Shown here: positions 5,726-12,330 of the stretch, one piece after another
Layout of the letters: each line of letters opens with the position of its first letter
Position numbering within the stretch: the stretch's first letter is position 1
Assembly (NCBI GenBank): GCA_046590705.1
Contig: JBKJUK010000303.1
Span: 1-14,698, forward strand
DNA from: JBKJUK01 sp046590705
GTDB lineage: Bacteria; Acidobacteriota; Thermoanaerobaculia; Gp7-AA8
Length of the DNA stretch: 14,698 nucleotides
Direction: 5' to 3'
Notes under the pieces: generated by a model
Seen by the model: only the letters and a program-made list of their open reading frames with translations
Told to the model about the DNA's origin: nothing
Databases searched by the model: none
Position numbers and translations under genes: made by a program

Positions 5726-7381
5726 ATGGCCAAGAACGAAAAGAAACGATCCAGAAGCGTGGTGCTTGCGAGCGCAGTGGTGGCCGCTACTTTGTTCGGC
5801 GGAATCTACGGCGAACGTCTTTTCGGATCACCGGTACAGGACGAGTTCAACCGCCGGCTCAAAGAGTATACCGAGGTTCTGAACGCGGCTTCCTACTGGT
5901 CGGCTGAAGAAGTCACTTCAGAAAAACTGGTCTATTCATCGGTGGAGGGTATGCTCCGCACGCTCGACCCGCATAGTTCCTTCCTCGAGCCTCGTGATTA
6001 TGAGGAGATGCAGGACCGGCAGAAAGGTACTTTCTACGGGCTGGGCATTCTCGTGACGAAACGAAATGATCAGGTCACGGTCATCACGCCGCTCGAGGGG
6101 ACTCCTGCCGCGCGTCTCGGTATCCGAGCCGGCGACATCATTTCCGAAGTCGAGGGTGCGGCAACCGACGAGATGCCTCTCGACGAAGTCGTGAAGAAGC
6201 TCAAGGGAGCGAAGGGCACGACCGTTCACATCAAGATTCTTCGCATCGGGATCAAGGAACCGATTCCGCTGACGATCGTCCGCGCCGCGATTCCCACCAA
6301 TTCGATCTCGAATACTCTGATGGTGAAGCCGGAAGTCGGCTACATCCGGATCAAGGATTTCACGTACACCACCGTTCGTGAGATGGACGAAGCGATCGAG
6401 AAACTCGAAGCGCAGGGGATGAAACGCCTGATTCTCGACCTCCGCATGAATCCCGGTGGCCTGCTCGACGCGGCCGTTGGAGTGACTGATCACTTCGTCG
6501 ACAAGGGCGAGATGATCGTCTACACGAAGGGTCGTACCACCGATTCCTTCCAGGAATATCGTGCACCGGGCAAGCACAAACGATTCAACCAGCCGGTGGT
6601 GGTGCTGATCAACCGTGGCAGCGCCTCGGCCTCGGAGATCGTGGCTGGAGCCATCCAGGATCACGATCGCGGTCTGGTCGTTGGTGAGACCAGTTGGGGT
6701 AAGGGCCTGGTTCAGAGCGTCTACACACTGCAGTACGGTGCCGGACTGGCGCTCACTACTTCCAAGTACTTCACTCCTGCAGGACGCAACATCCAGCGGG
6801 ATTACAGTTCGTTTTACGATTACTACGTCGCCGATGAAATCGGCACGGCGCCTGAAGAATCCATCATGAAGAACCGCCAGGTCTTCACCACCGAACTGGG
6901 ACGGAAGGTCTATGGCGGCGGCGGCATCACTCCCGATGTGGTGGTCAAGCCGCGCGAGCTCTCGCGCACGACGCAACTGCTCGAGGTTCGAAGCGCCATC
7001 TTCGGATTCGCGGTCGAGTACTACTCGAAGAATCAGGAACTCACCAAAGAAATCGCGGTCACGCCGAAGATGGTCGATGACTTCATCGCCTACGCCTCAT
7101 CGAAGGAGATTGCCACGGCCGACGACATTCGGGCGGCACTGGCAAAACCGACGGACCGTGAGTACATTCAGCGAGCACTTCGCTCGGAGATCATCGCCGC
7201 CAAGTATGGGTACGACGCCTCGTATCCATCTCGCCTGGAAGGCGACGATCAGGTCGCCAAAGCGATCGAGCTTTTCCCCGAAGCAGCAAAATTGTTGACG
7301 CCGGAGCGTCGCGCAAAAACAGCGGTGGTACGTACCGGGGCCGCGAAAGGCGAGGCTGTAGCAGTTCCGCGCAGAAATTGA
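5726..7381 (+). CDS. ctpA: C-terminal processing peptidase, S41 family (CtpA/Prc)
   Basis: This 551-residue serine protease degrades or trims exported proteins in the periplasm. An N-terminal signal anchor (about residues 11-29 after a Lys/Arg-rich start) is followed by a helical region, a PDZ domain (about 104-190, GLGILV and PAARLGIRAGDII) and the S41 core. The catalytic set is Ser301 in GSASASEI, Lys326 in SWGKG and Gln330, with the family spacing of 25 and 4 residues. A C-terminal helical extension follows the protease core. ATG 5726 is preferred to ATG 5705, which overlaps a TATAAT. It is divergent from tatA, and a strong terminator follows. Symbol is by family; the subfamily (CtpA, CtpB or Prc) is not resolved. 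Confidence 0.95.
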   Translation: MAKNEKKRSRSVVLASAVVAATLFGGIYGERLFGSPVQDEFNRRLKEYTEVLNAASYWSAEEVTSEKLVYSSVEGMLRTLDPHSSFLEPRDYEEMQDRQKGTFYGLGILVTKRNDQVTVITPLEGTPAARLGIRAGDIISEVEGAATDEMPLDEVVKKLKGAKGTTVHIKILRIGIKEPIPLTIVRAAIPTNSISNTLMVKPEVGYIRIKDFTYTTVREMDEAIEKLEAQGMKRLILDLRMNPGGLLDAAVGVTDHFVDKGEMIVYTKGRTTDSFQEYRAPGKHKRFNQPVVVLINRGSASASEIVAGAIQDHDRGLVVGETSWGKGLVQSVYTLQYGAGLALTTSKYFTPAGRNIQRDYSSFYDYYVADEIGTAPEESIMKNRQVFTTELGRKVYGGGGITPDVVVKPRELSRTTQLLEVRSAIFGFAVEYYSKNQELTKEIAVTPKMVDDFIAYASSKEIATADDIRAALAKPTDREYIQRALRSEIIAAKYGYDASYPSRLEGDDQVAKAIELFPEAAKLLTPERRAKTAVVRTGAAKGEAVAVPRRN

Positions 7382-7404
7382 GCACGACTGTCGAAGTTTG
7401 AAAG

Positions 7405-7429
7405 AGCGACCCTCGCGGGTCGCTTTTTC
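7405..7429 (+). terminator. Rho-independent terminator after the S41 protease gene
   Basis: A perfect 8-bp stem, AGCGACCC and GGGTCGCT, with loop TCGC, is followed at once by TTTTTCG. It lies 24 bases after the stop codon, classic intrinsic terminator geometry. Confidence 0.9.
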
Positions 7430-7456
7430 GTTTAGCCCGCTTCATTTCGTTGCAGA

Positions 7457-8524
7457 ATGTGGCGCATGATCAGCCGACGTTCCTTCGCACACTTTCTTTC
7501 GATGACCGCTGCGGCTACGGCCGTCGGAGGGGGCCAGCTCACCGCCGCGAGTCAGAGTCGCACCTCGAGCGGCGGAACGAAGAAGATCAAGCCGCGACGA
7601 CTCTCCGAGGGCGATACGGTTGGCCTGGTCCTCCCGGCCAGTGCGGTGTTCGAACGGGAGCAGATCGCGATCGCCAAAGAGCAGCTGGAGACGATCGGTT
7701 TCAAGGTCAAGCTGGGTCAGCATGTTTACGATCGTCACGGCTATCTCGCCGGAAAGGACGCTGATCGCGCGGCCGATATCAATGGTTTCTTTGCCGACGA
7801 CGGTGTGGCGGGCATAGTCTGCTACACAGGTGGATGGGGTTCGCCGCGAATTCTGCCACTGCTCGACTACGCTCTGATCGCGCGCAAACCAAAAGTTTTT
7901 ATCGGCTACAGCGACATTACCGCACTGCTGGTCGGGATCACGCAGAAGACCGGGCTGGTCACGTTCCATGGTCCGGTTGGCGGCTCGGTATTCGACCCTT
8001 ACACCCTGGAGAATTTCAAGCGAGTCCTTATGACCGCTGAGCCGGCGGGAGTCCTGCAGAGCCCCCCTCGCGCCCCGAACGATCTCGTCGAGCGCGCGAA
8101 TCGCATTCTTCGAATTGCACCTGGTCGAGCCAGCGGACCTCTCGTCGGCGGCAACCTGACCATGATCGCGTCCACGATGGGCACGCCATGGGAGATTGAG
8201 ACGGACGGCAGGATTCTTTTTCTGGAAGATGTGCGCGAGGAACTTTACCGCGTGGACAGGATGCTCACGCAGCTGGCACTCGGAGATAAACTGAAGCGGT
8301 TGGCTGGCGTGGTGTTCGGTCGCTGCACTAATTGCGACTTCAAAGGTCCGACATTCAGTCTCGAGGAGCTTCTAAGCGAGCGATTCGGTGCGCTCGGAGT
8401 TCCTGCCATCTCTGGTTTATCGTTTGGTCACATCGATCAGAAACTGGTGCTTCCGCTGGGCATCGCTGCCACAGTCGACGGAGGAGCAGGTACGCTCTCG
8501 CTCGACGAGACGGCTGTGCTCTGA
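7457..8524 (+). CDS. LD-carboxypeptidase, S66 family, Tat-exported
   Basis: This 355-residue enzyme is predicted to trim the tetrapeptide stem of peptidoglycan, removing the terminal D-Ala from an LD-bond. The S66 triad is visible: Ser152 in FIGYSDITALL, Glu257 in FLEDVREELYRVD and His325 in SFGHIDQKL. The N-terminus has a twin-arginine signal, SRRSFAHFL, followed by an Ala/Gly-rich hydrophobic segment (about 12-30), so export by the Tat system encoded nearby is likely. The classic members of the family are cytoplasmic; export would put this one on periplasmic peptidoglycan (inference). Start is uncertain between ATG 7457 and ATG 7466; neither has a good ribosome-binding site, and the twin-arginine motif is retained either way. 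Confidence 0.9.
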   Translation: MWRMISRRSFAHFLSMTAAATAVGGGQLTAASQSRTSSGGTKKIKPRRLSEGDTVGLVLPASAVFEREQIAIAKEQLETIGFKVKLGQHVYDRHGYLAGKDADRAADINGFFADDGVAGIVCYTGGWGSPRILPLLDYALIARKPKVFIGYSDITALLVGITQKTGLVTFHGPVGGSVFDPYTLENFKRVLMTAEPAGVLQSPPRAPNDLVERANRILRIAPGRASGPLVGGNLTMIASTMGTPWEIETDGRILFLEDVREELYRVDRMLTQLALGDKLKRLAGVVFGRCTNCDFKGPTFSLEELLSERFGALGVPAISGLSFGHIDQKLVLPLGIAATVDGGAGTLSLDETAVL

Positions 8525-8575
8525 GTGCTGGGGTCCGCCTCTTCACATTTCTTCGTTGCGCCGTAGCAGAAGGAG

Positions 8576-8593
8576 TATGAGAAATACGGGCTG
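8576..8593. repeat. Short dispersed word, copy 2
   Basis: TATGAGAAATACGGGCTG differs at two positions from the word at 1992-2009. It lies in the gap between the S66 carboxypeptidase gene and the FYDLN gene, with no coding role. Confidence 0.4.
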
Positions 8594-8642
8594 GTGACGG
8601 GCCGGGATTAGCAGACATCTTGCAGTTGCGTTCTCAGCTTCG

Positions 8643-8672
8643 TTGACACTCGCGAGACGCGGGTGTTACCTT
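8643..8672 (+). promoter_or_regulatory. Promoter with spacer palindrome for the FYDLN-lemA operon
   Basis: A perfect -35 TTGACA (8643-8648) and TACCTT (8667-8672, 3 of 6 to TATAAT) are 18 bases apart, about 32 bases before the ATG at 8705. Bases 8646-8666 form a 9-bp imperfect palindrome (ACACTCGCG, loop AGA, CGCGGGTGT) with one G-T pair. It overlaps the -35 end and ends against the -10, a place where a repressor could bind; that is inference. Confidence 0.55.
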
Positions 8673-8704
8673 TCGCCGCGTTTCAGGCGAGGAGAGTCTC
8701 GACA

Positions 8705-8980
8705 ATGCCGAACCTTGGTAAGAAGTATGCGTGCTACAGCTGCCACACGAAGTTTTACGACCTCGACAAACCGGTACCGCTCTGTCCAAAGTGCGGTGCC
8801 GATCAACGCGACGCTGAAGAAGCGCCGCTCGTGCCGACCTCTCGCAGCAGGAAGATCGTAGAGGAGCCTGCCGAAGATGAAGTCGAGACGACGGAAGAAA
8901 CTCCCGACGATGAAGAAGGGGAGTTGATCGGTCCAGCGGAGAAGGAAGAAGTCGACGAAGAGGAAGAAGAAGAGTATTGA
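8705..8980 (+). CDS. FYDLN-acid family zinc-ribbon protein
   Basis: This is a 91-residue hypothetical protein with two parts. The N-terminal half is a zinc-ribbon with CxxC pairs at Cys10/Cys13 and Cys27/Cys30 around FYDLDKPVPLCPKC, the signature of the FYDLN_acid family. The C-terminal half is strongly acidic, ending in a run of Glu (residues 81-91). Function is unknown; a nucleic-acid or protein-binding zinc motif with an acidic tail is all that can be said. ATG 8705 is preferred over an upstream ATG at 8663 because AGGAG lies about 10 bases ahead and the family begins here. It leads an operon with lemA 28 bases downstream. Confidence 0.9.
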   Translation: MPNLGKKYACYSCHTKFYDLDKPVPLCPKCGADQRDAEEAPLVPTSRSRKIVEEPAEDEVETTEETPDDEEGELIGPAEKEEVDEEEEEEY

Positions 8981-9008
8981 TTCGTCGAAAGACGAAAGGA
9001 GTAGCAAG

Positions 9009-9665
9009 GTGAAACGATCAGGAATTCTGCTTGGCTGTCTCGGGCTTCTCGCGGTCGGTGTCGTCTTTTTTCTAATCTTCGGCGTCGGAACCTACAACCG
9101 GCTCGTGAGACTCGACGAAGGCGTGAAACAACAGTGGGCGCAGGTCGAGAGTCAGTATCAGCGACGCTATGACCTCATTCCGAATCTGGTAAAGACGGTG
9201 CAGGGCGCGGCCAATTTCGAAAAGTCGACCTTGCAGGCTGTGGTCGAGGCACGCTCACGGGTCGGACAGGTCTCTGCTCCTGCAGGCGGCGGCGCTCCTG
9301 TAGCGGCAGCAAGCCCTACCGACAATCCGCGGGCTTTTCAGCAGTTCGAGCAGGCACAGGCCGGACTGAGCAGCGCTCTTTCGAGGCTATTAGTCGTGGT
9401 CGAGAAGTATCCCGATCTGAAATCGAACCAGAACTTTCTCGAATTACAGTCACAACTCGAGGGTACCGAGAACCGCATCAGCGTCGAGAGAATGCGCTAC
9501 AACGAAGTCGCGCAGGGTTTCAACTCGGCAGTGCGTAGATTTCCGACGAGTCTCATCGCCGGATTCGGCGGCTTCTCTGTGAAACCTTACTTTCGCTCGA
9601 CAAGCGGAGCGGAACGCGCACCTGACGTGAACTTCGATTTCGGTAACGGCACCGCCACAAGGTAA
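9009..9665 (+). CDS. lemA: LemA family membrane protein
   Basis: This 218-residue protein starts with a hydrophobic membrane segment (about residues 5-26) and continues with the LemA helical bundle: YNRLVRLDEGVKQQWAQVE, RRYDLIPNLVKTVQG and the downstream SQLEGTENRISVERMRYNE. The function of LemA proteins is not defined; they recur next to TPM-domain proteins, as here. Start is GTG at 9009 with a good AAAGGAG about 6-7 bases ahead. A short Ala/Gly/Pro insertion (roughly residues 88-104) lies in the bundle's first half. The next gene begins 45 bases downstream, after a hairpin. Confidence 0.93.
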   Translation: MKRSGILLGCLGLLAVGVVFFLIFGVGTYNRLVRLDEGVKQQWAQVESQYQRRYDLIPNLVKTVQGAANFEKSTLQAVVEARSRVGQVSAPAGGGAPVAAASPTDNPRAFQQFEQAQAGLSSALSRLLVVVEKYPDLKSNQNFLELQSQLEGTENRISVERMRYNEVAQGFNSAVRRFPTSLIAGFGGFSVKPYFRSTSGAERAPDVNFDFGNGTATR

Positions 9666-9672
9666 CCGGGTC

Positions 9673-9700
9673 AGAGGGATGCAGCCCACTGCATCCCTCT
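9673..9700 (+). promoter_or_regulatory. Intercistronic hairpin between lemA and TPM gene
   Basis: AGAGGGATGCAG and CTGCATCCCTCT form a perfect 12-bp stem with loop CCCA, ending 10 bases before the ATG at 9711. There is only a weak TCCCTTACTTC tail rather than a T run, so it is not a clear terminator. It occupies the position where the TPM gene's ribosome-binding site should be. Confidence 0.7.
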
Positions 9701-9710
9701 CCCTTACTTC

Positions 9711-10478
9711 ATGACCACTGCTATTCGACTGCTATTTTCGGTACTCATCTTCGTAGCATTCGCCGGAAGTGTCAGCGCGCTGGAAGTTCCTCCAGCTCCT
9801 ACGCGCTGGGTCACGGATCAGGCGGGTATCCTTCAGTCCAGTCAGGTCATCGGACTCGATCAGAAGCTCGAAGCATTCGAGAAGCGCTCCGGGACTCAGT
9901 TCCTCATTTACATCTTCCCGTCACTCGAGGATGAGTCGCTCGAAGAGTTCACTGTGAGAGCCGCAACGAAGTGGCGCGTCGGCCAGGCCAAGTACGACAA
10001 TGGGCTGGTGCTCTTCGTGTTCCAGAAAGAGCGAAAAGTCCGAATCGAAGTGGGATACGGACGAGAGGGCGCGGTCACAGACGCCAAGGCATCGCGCGCC
10101 ATTCGAGAGTACCTTGCCCCGCATTTTCAGAGAGGAGATTACGGCGCCGGACTCAATGCTGCCGCTGATTTTCTCATCAGCACGATCGAGAAAACCGAAC
10201 CTGCTGTACCAATGGAACAGCAGGCAGCTCAGGGAAATCGAAGTTCTGTCAACGAAGGCTCAATCCGGGTGTTGATGATTCTCGCCTTCATCTTTTTCTT
10301 CTTTATCCTGCCATCGCTCTCTCGACGCCGTAGCGGTGGCTGCGGTGGTTGCATCATTCCGATGTTCCCGATGGGCGGTGGTGGCTTCACCATGGGTGGC
10401 GGCGGCTTCGGAGGAGGAGGCGGCTTCTCCGGCGGTGGTGGATCGTTCGGTGGTGGTGGTGCAAGCGGAGGCTGGTGA
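9711..10478 (+). CDS. TPM-domain exported membrane protein, YgcG type
   Basis: This 255-residue protein has a cleavable signal peptide (about 1-23, ending VSA), a TPM domain (TLP18.3-Psb32-MOLO-1; about 32-165, with VTDQAGIL, FLIYIFPSLEDES, NGLVLFVFQKERKVRIEVGYG and LAPHFQRGDY), a membrane helix (184-203) and a glycine-rich cytoplasmic tail (209-255). This layout matches the YgcG/TPM proteins that accompany LemA. The biochemical role is unsettled. There is no Shine-Dalgarno sequence before the ATG, and a strong hairpin sits there. The next gene starts directly after the stop codon. Confidence 0.92.
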   Translation: MTTAIRLLFSVLIFVAFAGSVSALEVPPAPTRWVTDQAGILQSSQVIGLDQKLEAFEKRSGTQFLIYIFPSLEDESLEEFTVRAATKWRVGQAKYDNGLVLFVFQKERKVRIEVGYGREGAVTDAKASRAIREYLAPHFQRGDYGAGLNAAADFLISTIEKTEPAVPMEQQAAQGNRSSVNEGSIRVLMILAFIFFFFILPSLSRRRSGGCGGCIIPMFPMGGGGFTMGGGGFGGGGGFSGGGGSFGGGGASGGW

Positions 10479-10934
10479 ATGAAACAGAAAGAACTGCTCG
10501 CTCAAATCGACCAGCAGCGGATCTCGGATGCGATTTCAGAAGCCGAGAAGTCCTGCTCGGGCGAGATCAGGGTCCACATAGAGTCGTCACTCCGCGGCAA
10601 AAACCTTCGAGAGTTCGCAGAGCGGACCTTCGAGCGTCTCGGACTCACTAAGACCGCGCAGCGAAACGGTGTCCTGCTCTTCATTGCAGCGCAGGAACAG
10701 CAGTTCGTGATTCTGGGCGATGAGGGGATCAACAACAGCGTCACTCCCGATTTCTGGGATCAGATCGCCGTGCATCTCACCGAAAAGTTCAAAGCCGCGC
10801 TCTACACTGAAGGAATCGTGGAAGCGATTCAGAGTGCCGGAACCCATCTCTGCGCCATCTTTCCACCTCACGCCAGCGACGTTGACGAACTTCCAAACGA
10901 GATCAGTTTCGGCACCGGCGAACACGAGAAGTGA
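10479..10934 (+). CDS. TPM-domain protein without signal peptide
   Basis: This 151-residue protein contains a TPM-like domain (about 12-135: ISEAEKSCSGEIRVHIES, LGLTKTAQRNGVLLFIAAQEQQFVILGDEG) without signal peptide or membrane helix, so it is probably cytosolic. It resembles the preceding exported TPM protein only in domain type. Its ATG follows the previous TGA with no gap, and GGAGG lies 7 bases upstream inside the last codons (Gly-Gly-Trp) of that gene. The pairing of two TPM genes behind lemA recurs in other genomes (family knowledge); the role here is unknown. Confidence 0.9.
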   Translation: MKQKELLAQIDQQRISDAISEAEKSCSGEIRVHIESSLRGKNLREFAERTFERLGLTKTAQRNGVLLFIAAQEQQFVILGDEGINNSVTPDFWDQIAVHLTEKFKAALYTEGIVEAIQSAGTHLCAIFPPHASDVDELPNEISFGTGEHEK

Positions 10935-11434
10935 CGCCCTCGCGTCCTCTCATACTCTCCCTCGGTAGCAGCCTGGGTGACAGAGCACTGCTTCTCCGCC
11001 GTGCACTCGATTTGATTGGACGACGCTATTCAGTTGTGCGGCTCAGCTCGGTCTGGGAATCCGAACCTCTCGATTCTGAGCCCGATGCTCCCGCTTACCT
11101 CAACATGATTGCCGTCTTGCGATCTGCAGCAGTCTCCGAGCAGGTTCTGAGAGACTGTGAGCAGATCGAGCGCTCACTGGGACGGTTTCGACGCGAGAAG
11201 AATGCGCCGAGGACAATCGACATCGATATGATTCTCGCGGGGTCGGAAATCCGGAGTAGAGGAGGGCTGATCCTCCCGCATCCGCGATACAGGCAGCGCA
11301 ATTTTGTTCTGCTACCGCTGCAGGAAGTGGACGTGGGCTGGTGTGATCCGGCCACCGGTCAACCGATTCGGTCGATGAAAGGAAGGGGAGAACTGGTGAA
11401 GGTCGGGTCGCTCAGCGACTGCCAGCGCCGATGA
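10931..11434 (+). CDS. folK: 2-amino-4-hydroxy-6-hydroxymethyldihydropteridine pyrophosphokinase
   Basis: This 167-residue HPPK transfers pyrophosphate from ATP to hydroxymethyl-dihydropterin in folate synthesis. It shows ILSLGSSLGDR (8-18), PAYLNMIAVL (54-63), RFRREKNAPRTIDIDMIL (85-102, magnesium-binding Asp97 and Asp99) and LPHPRYRQRNFVLLPL (115-130). Length is close to the family norm. The GTG start at 10931 overlaps the TPM stop (GTGA), so translational coupling is likely. It is last in the operon; the pterin product pathway is unrelated to the TPM/LemA proteins by known biochemistry. Its 3' end overlaps the convergent M23 gene by 23 bases. Confidence 0.96.
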   Translation: MTPSRPLILSLGSSLGDRALLLRRALDLIGRRYSVVRLSSVWESEPLDSEPDAPAYLNMIAVLRSAAVSEQVLRDCEQIERSLGRFRREKNAPRTIDIDMILAGSEIRSRGGLILPHPRYRQRNFVLLPLQEVDVGWCDPATGQPIRSMKGRGELVKVGSLSDCQRR

Positions 11435-12176
11435 AGCCACCCGAGAGTACAGGGGCAGTGCGCGCGGCTCGTGATGTGCTGGAAGCTCCGCGCAGGATGG
11501 GATAAGGATTCACCGTCTCATCATTTTCCACGATCTGAAAGTGCAGATGCGCTGACGTTCCTTGCGCGTTGCCTGTCTTTCCTACGTATCCGAGCAGTTC
11601 GCCGCTCTTGACGGACATTCCTTCGTAGATGCCCGGAGCCCAGCGGTCGAGATGCGCGTAGTAGAACGACACCCCGAGGTCCGTAACCAGCCAGAGACAG
11701 CGTCCGCCCTTGGACTGCGTGCCGATGTAACTGATGTAACCGTCCGCCACCGCCACCAGTTCTGTGCCGAGCGCTGCGAAGATGTCGATCCCTTTGTGAC
11801 GGCGCTTTCCGCCATCTCGCGGTTCGCCCCAGTTGTCTTCGAGGTCCGAGTGGCGCAGGCCAACGATGGGGAGAAGGAGACTTCGGAGCATCATGTTGAC
11901 GGACTCTTTGGTCTGGACGGGAGCTTTGGGAACGCTCTTCCCTGCGACTGCAGGACGCTGAGGTAGCTTCTCGGCGAGTTCTCTCTCGCGGGCGGCCTGA
12001 CGCGAGAGGTCGTGGCGCATCTGCGCCATCAGACTGGTGATGTCCTCTTCCTCCGAGGCATCGACTCTCAGAGCTGCGCCCGGTGAGGAGTTCGGACCGA
12101 CTCCCCTGGCTCCGGGAGCAGTGGCACAGGCAGATAACAGAACCGAGATCAAAACCAGAAGAGTGTTCCGGCTCAT
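11412..12176 (-). CDS. M23 (LytM-type) metallopeptidase lipoprotein
   Basis: This 254-residue predicted lipoprotein has the signal LLVLISVLLSAC with lipid anchor at Cys17, then a Pro/Glu-rich linker (about 20-95) with a short charged helical stretch, then an M23 domain. Zinc-ligand residues are intact: His127 and Asp131 in RRHKGIDIF, His210 and His212 in SAHLHF, with His175 in YYAHLDR. It is therefore predicted to be an active peptidoglycan endopeptidase rather than an EnvC-type inactive activator. ATG 12176 is chosen because AAGGGGGG lies about 6 bases upstream and the signal peptide starts there. A longer frame to 12401 would run into radA. It overlaps folK at its 3' end. Confidence 0.92.
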   Translation of the reverse strand: MSRNTLLVLISVLLSACATAPGARGVGPNSSPGAALRVDASEEEDITSLMAQMRHDLSRQAARERELAEKLPQRPAVAGKSVPKAPVQTKESVNMMLRSLLLPIVGLRHSDLEDNWGEPRDGGKRRHKGIDIFAALGTELVAVADGYISYIGTQSKGGRCLWLVTDLGVSFYYAHLDRWAPGIYEGMSVKSGELLGYVGKTGNAQGTSAHLHFQIVENDETVNPYPILRGASSTSRAARTAPVLSGGFIGAGSR

Positions 12177-12244
12177 ATATCCCCCCTTCACCTTCCAGAT
12201 TCGGAAGCGATTTTGTTCAGACCAGATTTGGACGACCTGGCGGG

Positions 12245-12273
12245 AGTCTAAAGGAAGCGGTAGGCAGTAGCAA
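12245..12273 (-). promoter_or_regulatory. Promoter of the M23 lipoprotein gene
   Basis: On the minus strand TTGCTA (12268-12273) and TAGACT (12245-12250) are 17 bases apart, each 4 of 6 to consensus. Transcription would start near 12238, giving a ~60-base leader before the ATG at 12176. Reasonable but unproven; it would separate this gene from radA. Confidence 0.45.
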
Positions 12274-12297
12274 GGAGGGCAGGGGGCCGCAGGAGGC

Positions 12298-12327
12298 GAG
12301 CTCCAGAGGCCCTTCCCCGGGGAGCTC
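12298..12327 (-). terminator. Possible terminator-like hairpin after radA
   Basis: GAGCTCC and GGAGCTC form a 7-bp stem just past the radA stop codon. The loop is long (16 bases, with its own CCCCGGGG palindrome) and there is no T run on the minus strand, so this is weak as an intrinsic terminator. Confidence 0.3.
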
Positions 12328-12330
12328 TCT

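Noticed and set aside
5936..6976. 346-codon open frame on the minus strand
   Set aside because: It is antisense to the S41 protease coding region, with no domain; it is a shadow frame produced by codon bias.
8666..9007. 113-codon minus-strand frame over the FYDLN gene
   Set aside because: It is antisense to the conserved zinc-ribbon protein and is phenylalanine/leucine-rich because of the opposing acidic tail.
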